Assembly (NCBI GenBank): GCA_005779435.1
Contig: SXJH01000051.1
Span: forward strand, 1-5,995
Reading direction: 5' to 3'
DNA from: Nitrosomonas sp.
GTDB taxonomy: Bacteria > Pseudomonadota > Gammaproteobacteria > Burkholderiales > Nitrosomonadaceae
DNA: 5,995 bases
The translations under genes were made by a program, and so were the position numbers. This document shows positions 1 to 5,068 of the stretch, one piece after another (position 1 is the stretch's first letter; each line of letters opens with the position of its first letter). The notes below the pieces were generated by a model, which saw only the letters and a program-made list of their open reading frames with translations, did no database searches and was not told the origin of the DNA.

Positions 1-1041
1 CGCTTCGGAATCTTCCGCTTCCAGCCATCCCTGTAAATGAACGCATGCAATATCCGCCAAGGCTTCAATCCAATCGCTACGCTCATTGAGGCAGGGTATG
101 TAATGAAATGATTTCCCGCCTGCGGCGATAAAAGTATTTTTTGCTTCGATGGCGATTTCCTCCAGCGTCTCTAGGCAATCCGCGACAAATCCGGGACAGA
201 TCACATCGACACGCGGCGTTTGCGCTTTGCCGAGTTCCGTTAACGTGGTTGCGGTATAGGGTGTGAGCCATTTGGCTCTGCCAAAACGGGATTGGAAACA
301 GATCGCGTATTGATTTGCGTCCAATTCCAAGGCTTCGGCCAGTAAACGCCCGGTTTTCTGGCATGCGCAATGATAAGGATCGCCTTTGTCCAGGCTGGCG
401 CGGGGCGTGCCGTGAAAGCTGATCACCAGCTTATCGGGGCGGCCATGCGCAGTCCAATAATCCCGAACGTTTTGCGCCAGTGCCGCGATATAGCCGGGAT
501 GGTCGTGATATTGCTTGATCGTGCGTATTGCCGGTTGGTTGCGCAACGTATTCATTACGGCAAAAACATTATCCATCGCCGCCGCCGTGCTGCTTGACGC
601 GTATTGCGGAAACAGCGGAACGATGAGTATGCGATCGCACCCTTGTTGCAACATGCGCTGCATTACTTCTGCGACCGGCGGCTTGCCGATATTCATGGCA
701 TATTCCACCAGCGGCGGATTTTGCAGCCGGGATTGCAATGCCTGACGCAACAGCTTGGTTTGCCGCTCGGTATGAACTTGCAGCGGCGAGCCTTCCGGTA
801 ACCAGATCGTGGCATATTTCTCGGCGGATTCTTTCGGGCGGAACGGCAAAATAAAACCATGCAAAATCGGCCACCAGATCAACCGGGGAATTTCAATCAC
901 GCGCCGGTTGCTCAAGAATTCCTTAAGATAGGGACGCAATGCTTGCGCATTGGGCGCATCCGGCGTGCCCAGATTGATAAGCAAGACACCGGCGCGACTT
1001 GGAGAGCCGTGACGATAAGCGGATTTCGTAAGCATAACCAT
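1..1041 (-). CDS. hemH: Ferrochelatase (protoheme ferro-lyase), C-terminus truncated by window edge
   Basis: The protein inserts Fe2+ into protoporphyrin IX, the last step of protoheme synthesis, probably at the cytoplasmic face of the inner membrane. I translated 347 codons without a stop from the ATG at 1041 to the window edge. Family members of this type are about 360-370 residues, so only a short C-terminal tail should be missing. The N-terminus carries GVLLINLGTPDAP (about residues 18-30). The core signature is VISFHGTPRASLDKGDPYHC (206-225), in which His210 matches the catalytic metal/porphyrin histidine. FQSRFG follows at 249-254. PGFVADCLETLEEI (283-296) contains Glu291, equivalent to the conserved active-site glutamate. 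No [2Fe-2S] cysteine cluster is expected or visible in this part. A second ATG two codons downstream (1035) is an equally possible start, and neither has a clear Shine-Dalgarno sequence. The start lies 4 nt after the hrcA stop, which suggests one mRNA and translational coupling. Confidence 0.96.
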   Translation of the reverse strand, partial: MVMLTKSAYRHGSPSRAGVLLINLGTPDAPNAQALRPYLKEFLSNRRVIEIPRLIWWPILHGFILPFRPKESAEKYATIWLPEGSPLQVHTERQTKLLRQALQSRLQNPPLVEYAMNIGKPPVAEVMQRMLQQGCDRILIVPLFPQYASSSTAAAMDNVFAVMNTLRNQPAIRTIKQYHDHPGYIAALAQNVRDYWTAHGRPDKLVISFHGTPRASLDKGDPYHCACQKTGRLLAEALELDANQYAICFQSRFGRAKWLTPYTATTLTELGKAQTPRVDVICPGFVADCLETLEEIAIEAKNTFIAAGGKSFHYIPCLNERSDWIEALADIACVHLQGWLEAEDSEA

Positions 1042-1045
1042 AGGC

Positions 1046-2065
1046 TTAATGTTGAGACAAACTGCTGGACAGGAGTTTCGCGGTGATGTCGACGATAGGA
1101 ATTACGCGCTCATAAGCCATGCGCCGGGGGCCGATGACGCCGACTGTGCCGACAATCGAACCATCGATTCCGTAAGGTGCGGTGATGACGCTGAATTCTT
1201 CCAGCGATGCGACGTCGGATTCGCCGCCGATGAAAATCTTGACGCCATGCGCTTGGCGGCTGAGTTCGAGCAATTGCATCAATTTGGTTTTGCGCTCAAA
1301 CAATTCGAACAAGTTTTTCAAATTAACCAGATTCCCCGATAGGTCATCGACTTGAAGCAAATTGCGTTCGCCAGCCAGCACCACGGCCTCGCTGGCTTCC
1401 GTGATCGCTTCGCCGCCCGCATCGATGGCGGCGTTCATCAAACCGATCATTTCGCTGCGGAGCTGCTTGAGCTCGCCGGCCAAGCGGCTGCGAATTTCAT
1501 TCAACGTGCAACCTGCGTAATTTTGATTGATGAAATTGCCCGCTTCGATCAAATCCGATTGGTTGTATGGGGTTTCGGTAAAAATTATGCGATTTTGCAC
1601 ATCGCCTTCCGGCGTTACGATAATCAGCAGGATGCGTTTTTCGGACAATGCCATGAATTCGATATACCGGAATACCGCGCCTTTGCGTTTGGGGGTTATC
1701 ACCACACCGGCAAATCGCGTCAATTCCGATAGCAATTGCGACGCCATATTGATCAAACGCGAAGGATTATCGGGGTGCAAATGGTTTTCCAGATGACTCA
1801 ATTCCACTTTATCGAGCGACTTGACCACCATTAAAGTATCGATAAACAGGCGATAACCTTTGGCGGTAGGCACTCTGCCGGCGGATGTGTGCGGACTGAC
1901 AATCAAGCCCATTTCTTCAAGATCCGCCATCACATTGCGAATCGTCGCCGGGCTCAAATCCAACCCGGAATACTTGGAAAGCGCACGGGAGCCAACCGGT
2001 TGGCCCTCGTGAATATATCGTTCAACCAGCGTTTTTAATAAAATTTGAGCGCGTTCGTTTAACAT
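1046..2065 (-). CDS. hrcA: Heat-inducible transcription repressor HrcA
   Basis: HrcA is a dimeric cytoplasmic repressor that binds the CIRCE operator of chaperone genes (groESL, sometimes dnaK) and is kept active by GroE. The 339 residues match the usual family length of about 340. Residues 1-75 form the winged-helix DNA-binding domain, including ERAQILLKTLVERYI, PVGSRALSKYSGLDLSPATI and the HTSAGRVPTAKGYR wing. The central part (about 105-230) fits the GAF-like/dimerisation region. The C-terminal part has GVKIFIGGES (274-283) and VGTVGVIGPRRMAYERVIPI (305-324), both typical of HrcA. An in-frame TAG at 2075-2077 lies four codons upstream, so ATG 2065 is the earliest possible ATG start, and MLNERAQ is the normal N-terminus. 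No Shine-Dalgarno sequence is visible before it. I found no CIRCE sequence (TTAGCACTC-N9-GAGTGCTAA) upstream, so autoregulation is not supported here. It is the first gene of a probable hrcA-hemH unit. Confidence 0.97.
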   Translation of the reverse strand: MLNERAQILLKTLVERYIHEGQPVGSRALSKYSGLDLSPATIRNVMADLEEMGLIVSPHTSAGRVPTAKGYRLFIDTLMVVKSLDKVELSHLENHLHPDNPSRLINMASQLLSELTRFAGVVITPKRKGAVFRYIEFMALSEKRILLIIVTPEGDVQNRIIFTETPYNQSDLIEAGNFINQNYAGCTLNEIRSRLAGELKQLRSEMIGLMNAAIDAGGEAITEASEAVVLAGERNLLQVDDLSGNLVNLKNLFELFERKTKLMQLLELSRQAHGVKIFIGGESDVASLEEFSVITAPYGIDGSIVGTVGVIGPRRMAYERVIPIVDITAKLLSSSLSQH

Positions 2066-2071
2066 GGCGTC

Positions 2072-2100
2072 ATTCTACACGAATCGATGAAATTCAATGT
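2072..2100 (-). promoter_or_regulatory. Weak candidate hrcA promoter
   Basis: On the minus strand a TAGAAT hexamer (2072-2077) resembles a sigma-70 -10 box. A TTGAAT hexamer (2092-2097) lies upstream, but the spacer is only 14 nt. A CTGACA about 20 nt upstream of the -10 is too distant. If this -10 is used, transcription would begin at or very near the hrcA ATG (2065), giving an almost leaderless mRNA. That would agree with the missing Shine-Dalgarno sequence. The spacing is poor, so this is only a candidate. A promoter further upstream, around 2130-2160, is an alternative. Confidence 0.2.
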
Positions 2101-2144
2101 CAGGTTATCGGCGGTGATTCGGCTTCGTTTTATCTATGCTAAAC

Positions 2145-2165
2145 TTTCCGGAAATCACGGTTTCC
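2145..2165. promoter_or_regulatory. Overlapping palindromes, possible operator
   Basis: TTTCCGGAAA (2145-2154) is a perfect 10-bp palindrome. Its right half also pairs with a downstream copy: GGAAA at 2150-2154 and TTTCC at 2161-2165 flank a 6-bp spacer. The cluster sits about 80-100 bp upstream of hrcA, between its start codon and the fold-back element, which is a plausible place for a regulator. I do not recognise the motif as CIRCE or any other named operator. A short palindrome can occur by chance, so confidence in function is low. Confidence 0.25.
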
Positions 2166-2184
2166 AGTGCTTTAATTCTGCCGG

Positions 2185-2204
2185 TTAACAGGCCGTTGAA
2201 AAAC
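2185..2204 (+). repeat. Left terminal inverted repeat of the fold-back element
   Basis: This 20-bp arm is a perfect reverse complement of 2313-2332. Its outer four bases are TTAA. Identity ends at position 2205 on the inside and 2184 on the outside, so the boundary is sharp. Confidence 0.9.
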
Positions 2205-2312
2205 GTTTTCGAGGCAGCCGATGCAAGGCAAAAACGGGCGAAAAAGCGCAGTTTATGCGTAATAAATGAGCATTTTGAGCCTGTTTTTAACACCGCAGCG
2301 GCAACGCAGATA

Positions 2313-2332
2313 GTTTTTCAACGGCCTGTTAA
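2313..2332 (-). repeat. Right terminal inverted repeat of the fold-back element
   Basis: This 20-bp arm is a perfect reverse complement of 2185-2204 and ends in TTAA, directly before GTAGGCGC. The lack of any mismatch between the two arms suggests either a fairly recent insertion or selection for the stem. Confidence 0.9.
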
Positions 2333-2449
2333 GTAGGCGCTGCGCATTTTTTCAATATGCTGCGCGATGCGCGCGCTCATTTTCTCTACGGTATTTTGAT
2401 GACGATATTGAATTCCGATCAATGCAGCAATAACCTACGCTTTTAAAAG

Positions 2450-3322
2450 ATGAATTCTCCATTTTCCACCATTGCGCTGATCGGAAAACATAAAAACCCG
2501 GAAATTGCAGCGCCGCTGCTGAGCCTTGCCGAGCATTTGACGTCAAAGCATTACAAGGTGTTGCTGGATCATCTCTCGGCGTCGAATATCCGCAACGGTC
2601 AATATCCGGCGCTATCGCTGGAGGAAATCGGCAAACAAGCGGATTTGGCGGTAGTCATGGGCGGCGACGGCACCATGCTGAATATTGCGCGCATGCTGGT
2701 TTCGTACGATGTGCCGCTCGTCGGCATCAATTTGGGGCGGCTTGGATTTCTGACCGATTTGTCGCTCGATACCATGATTGAGACGCTCGACGAAATGCTG
2801 CTTGGACGTTATGCCACGGAACGCCGCATGTTGTTATACGCCGAGGTGATCCGCGACGGTGTCAGCATGTTCAACAGCCTGGCTTTTAACGATGTCGTGC
2901 TGTATCGCGGCGTCAGCAGCGGCATGATCGAATTTGAAATCAGGGTCAATCAAGAATACGTCAATACATTGCGCGCGGATGGATTGATCGTCGCCACGCC
3001 GACCGGCTCGACGGCCTACGCGCTGTCTTCCGGCGGTCCGATTTTGCATCCGAGCTTGGATCTGATCGCGCTGGTACCGGTTTGTCCGCATACGCTGAGC
3101 AATCGCCCGATTGTGATCGGCTCGGACAATAGCGTCGAAATCTGCATGCACAGTTGCGCCAATGTGCGCATCAATTGCGACAGCCACGCCTATTTCGATC
3201 TCGAGCAAACCGACAAAATTATCGTGCGCCGTTTTCCGAAAACGGTGCGCCTGCTGCATTCGACCAACCACAGTTACTACCGCATGCTGAGAGAAAAGCT
3301 GGGGTGGAGTGAATTGCCTTGA
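2450..3322 (+). CDS. nadK: NAD kinase (ATP-dependent NAD+ 2'-phosphotransferase)
   Basis: The enzyme phosphorylates NAD+ to NADP+ in the cytoplasm, setting the NADP(H) pool for biosynthesis and oxidative defence. The 290 residues match the bacterial family (about 290-300). The hallmark motif is VVMGGDGTMLNIAR, with GGDGT at residues 71-75, including the aspartate essential for catalysis. VGINLGRLGFLTD follows at 91-103. FND at 146-148 is the conserved Asn-Asp/Glu site for NAD ribose binding. The glycine-rich segment DGLIVATPTGSTAYALSSGG lies at 177-196. The C-terminal beta domain (about 150-270) is intact. An in-frame TAA at 2444-2446 lies two codons upstream, so ATG 2450 is the earliest ATG start. 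AAAAG touches the ATG and is too close to be a good Shine-Dalgarno sequence. recN follows after 22 nt on the same strand. An operon is likely, and the pairing recurs in beta- and gammaproteobacteria. Confidence 0.97.
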   Translation: MNSPFSTIALIGKHKNPEIAAPLLSLAEHLTSKHYKVLLDHLSASNIRNGQYPALSLEEIGKQADLAVVMGGDGTMLNIARMLVSYDVPLVGINLGRLGFLTDLSLDTMIETLDEMLLGRYATERRMLLYAEVIRDGVSMFNSLAFNDVVLYRGVSSGMIEFEIRVNQEYVNTLRADGLIVATPTGSTAYALSSGGPILHPSLDLIALVPVCPHTLSNRPIVIGSDNSVEICMHSCANVRINCDSHAYFDLEQTDKIIVRRFPKTVRLLHSTNHSYYRMLREKLGWSELP

Positions 3323-3344
3323 TGGATTTTCAGTATCCGCCGTC

Positions 3345-5024
3345 ATGCTAAAACACCTGAGCATCAAAGATTTCGTCATCGTCGACCGGATCGAGCTTGA
3401 TTTTGAATCGGGATTTACCGTATTGACCGGCGAAACGGGCGCGGGGAAGTCCATTTTAATCGACGCACTGTCGCTGGCCTTGGGCGAGCGCGGCGATGCC
3501 GGTCAAATACGGCACGGCTGCGAGCGTGCGGAAATCAACGCGGCATTCGATTTACAGCACGCGCTAGAATTGTCGCGCTGGCTGGATGAAAACGACCTGC
3601 AAGGCGACCCGGAAAGCTGTTTGATGCGCCGTATCCTGGAAACCAATGGCCGCTCGCGCAACTATATCAACGGCCATGCCGTAACCTTGCAGCAAATGCG
3701 CGCTGCGGGGGAATTTCTTGTGTCGATCCACAGTCAGCATGCGCACCAATCGTTGCTGCATAAGGATGCGCAACGCGAATTGCTCGATGCCTTTGCCGGA
3801 TGCGCCGACCTGACGCATGGCGTCAAAACCGCCTACCAGCGGTGGCAGGACTGCCGTCAACAACGCATCGCGATGGCGCAGCACGCCGCCGAATCGCAAG
3901 ATAAACGCGGTCAACTGGAATGGCAATTGCAAGAACTGACCGCGCTCAATTTTAACGGCGACGAATGGCGCACCCTGCAAGCAGACCATAGCCGGTTATC
4001 GCATGTCGCTTCGTTATTGGCGGCAGCCGAAACCGGTCTGGATACGCTGTCGGAGAGCGAGTCGGCGCTGCTGCCGCAACTCACCGCAGTGAACACGCAA
4101 TTGCAACATCTGCTCGAATACGATCCTCAGCTCCAATCGGTCGTCGACTTGCTCGATGCGGCGCATATCCAGTTGCAGGAAAGCGTGTACGAACTGAAGC
4201 ACTACCGCCAGAGCCTTGATTTGGATCCGCACATGCTGCAAGAAGTCGAGCAGCGACTATCCGCCATCCACACGACCGCCAGGAAATTCCGCACCGCACC
4301 GGAAGAATTGCCCGCCTTGATCGAATCGCTGCAACGGCAACTGACAGCGCTGGGTTCTGATGCGGACATCGGCCATTTGCAGATGCTTGAAAACGCAGCC
4401 CAAGCCGAATATCTGCAACAAGCGAATGCGCTGAGCGCGATACGGTTGAAAGCCGGTGAAACGCTGTCGCAACAAGTCAGCGATGCCATGCAAACATTGG
4501 CGATGGCGGGCGGCGCATTTTCGGTGGCGTTGCTGCCGTTGGAGCAAGGCGCCGCAAGCGGACTGGAGCAAGTCGAATTCCAGGTAACGGCACATCGGGG
4601 ATTGCCGCTGCGCCCGCTGGCCAAAGCGGCGTCCGGCGGCGAATTGTCGCGCATCAGCCTGGCAATCCAGGTCATTACCAGCAAGGTGGGCACGGCACCG
4701 ACGTTGATTTTCGACGAAGTGGACGTCGGCATCGGCGGCAAAGTGGCTGAAATCGTCGGGCAGTTATTGCGAGCGCTGGGCAAAGAGCGGCAGGTTTTGT
4801 GCATCACGCACTTGCCGCAAGTCGCCGCAGCCGGCAACCATCACTGGCAAGTGGCTAAATCCGGCGGCGATCTTAAAAATCAACCGGTGCACAGTCAAAT
4901 TGCCGTGTTAAATCCGCCGCAGCGTATCGAAGAAATCGCCCGCATGCTCGGCGGCGTGAATATCACCGAAACCACGCGCCAGCATGCGGCGGAGATGTTG
5001 CAACAGGGCGCGAAAGCCGGTTGA
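3345..5024 (+). CDS. recN: DNA repair protein RecN (SMC-like ATPase)
   Basis: RecN is a cytoplasmic SMC-family ATPase acting early in RecA-dependent double-strand-break repair, holding DNA segments or sisters together. From ATG 3345 it has 559 residues, close to E. coli RecN (about 553). The N-terminus is MLKHLSIKDFVIVDRIELDF, followed by Walker A GETGAGKS (29-36). A Q-loop region SIHSQHAHQ lies at about 127-135. A Gln/Leu/Glu-rich middle (about 150-205 and 270-365) fits the short coiled-coil arms. The ABC signature is ASGGELSR (429-436), Walker B is TLIFDEVDVGIGG (453-465), and the H-loop region is CITHLPQVAAAG (486-497). All ATPase elements are present. The frame also opens at GTG 3309, which overlaps nadK and would add 12 residues (MNCLDGFSVSAV) unlike RecN. 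I chose ATG 3345 because MLKHLSIKDF is the family N-terminus, although no good Shine-Dalgarno sequence precedes it. I see no LexA box in the 22-bp gap, so any SOS control would act from upstream of nadK. Confidence 0.97.
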   Translation: MLKHLSIKDFVIVDRIELDFESGFTVLTGETGAGKSILIDALSLALGERGDAGQIRHGCERAEINAAFDLQHALELSRWLDENDLQGDPESCLMRRILETNGRSRNYINGHAVTLQQMRAAGEFLVSIHSQHAHQSLLHKDAQRELLDAFAGCADLTHGVKTAYQRWQDCRQQRIAMAQHAAESQDKRGQLEWQLQELTALNFNGDEWRTLQADHSRLSHVASLLAAAETGLDTLSESESALLPQLTAVNTQLQHLLEYDPQLQSVVDLLDAAHIQLQESVYELKHYRQSLDLDPHMLQEVEQRLSAIHTTARKFRTAPEELPALIESLQRQLTALGSDADIGHLQMLENAAQAEYLQQANALSAIRLKAGETLSQQVSDAMQTLAMAGGAFSVALLPLEQGAASGLEQVEFQVTAHRGLPLRPLAKAASGGELSRISLAIQVITSKVGTAPTLIFDEVDVGIGGKVAEIVGQLLRALGKERQVLCITHLPQVAAAGNHHWQVAKSGGDLKNQPVHSQIAVLNPPQRIEEIARMLGGVNITETTRQHAAEMLQQGAKAG

Positions 5025-5051
5025 TTGCATTTGCGCGCCGCTCGATGGTTT

Positions 5052-5068
5052 TTTAACGGCTCGTTAAA
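5052..5068. terminator. Small palindrome at the recN/metY convergence, doubtful terminator
   Basis: TTTAACG (5052-5058) and CGTTAAA (5062-5068) form a perfect 7-bp stem with a GCT loop, and the metY stop codon lies inside it. A six-T run (5049-5054) precedes it on the plus strand. On the minus strand the stem is followed by A residues rather than T, so neither strand shows the canonical GC-stem plus U-tract order. For recN transcripts, a possible GC stem, GGCGCG (5007-5012) with CGCGCC (5034-5039), is followed 9 nt later by the T run. That arrangement is a weak terminator. Only 28 bp separate the two stop codons, so some shared termination signal is expected here. Confidence 0.3.

Larger units (their letters stand above)
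2185..2332. mobile_element. MITE-like fold-back repeat with 20-bp perfect terminal inverted repeats
   Basis: The left end TTAACAGGCCGTTGAAAAAC (2185-2204) and the right end GTTTTTCAACGGCCTGTTAA (2313-2332) are exact reverse complements. The match stops at both outer edges. Both ends start in TTAA, so the element can also be read as a 140-bp core (2189-2328, beginning CAGG and ending CCTG) flanked by a 4-bp TTAA target duplication. The interior is imperfectly self-complementary: AAAAACGGGCGAAAAA on the left opposes GCATTTTGAGCCTGTTTTT on the right, and TTTAT/ATAAA closes an apical loop near 2250-2270. The whole unit could therefore fold into one long interrupted hairpin. It has no credible ORF, so any mobility would need a transposase supplied elsewhere. 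The ends resemble dispersed repeats I associate with Nitrosomonas-like and other proteobacterial genomes, which is recalled knowledge. An alternative reading is a REP/BIME-type structural repeat. Confidence 0.75.
2066..2449. other. Divergent hrcA/nadK intergenic region (384 bp)
   Basis: This gene-free region separates hrcA (leftward) from nadK (rightward) and must hold both promoters. It has three parts. The hrcA-proximal part (2066-2184) contains a short palindrome cluster at 2145-2165 and weak promoter-like hexamers. The middle (2185-2332) is a fold-back, MITE-like repeat. The nadK-proximal part (2333-2449) has a GC-rich patch with the 7-mer GCTGCGC repeated at 2339-2345 and 2359-2365, then AT-rich sequence before the nadK ATG. 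Short open frames across it on both strands (2105-2293, 2136-2336, 2352-2546) run through the repeat or into nadK and look like no known protein, so I do not call genes. No CIRCE operator or clear heat-shock sigma factor promoter was found. Confidence 0.85.

Noticed and set aside
83..370. 95-codon minus-strand open frame in the hemH region
   Set aside because: It is an out-of-frame reading of hemH on the same strand. The hemH frame carries the ferrochelatase signatures and stays open from 1041 to the window edge.
1352..1732. 126-codon plus-strand open frame opposite hrcA
   Set aside because: It is antisense to a complete, well-conserved HrcA and has no recognisable motif.
2167..2176. AGTGCTTTAA, resembling half of a CIRCE operator (GAGTGCTAA)
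   Set aside because: There is no matching TTAGCACTC half nine bases away, and the half-site itself is imperfect.
2105..2336. Small open frames in the hrcA/nadK spacer on both strands
   Set aside because: They run through the inverted-repeat element, have no ribosome site and encode nothing recognisable.
2834..3454. 206-codon open frame on the minus strand across nadK/recN
   Set aside because: It lies antisense to nadK and the start of recN, both with intact family motifs. Its composition (Arg/Ala/Asp/Val rich, no recognisable domain) is typical of a shadow frame.
4202..4837. 211-codon open frame on the minus strand inside recN
   Set aside because: It is antisense to the RecN ATPase coding sequence and rich in Ser, Cys, Ala and Pro with no domain pattern. 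It is a by-product of recN codon bias.
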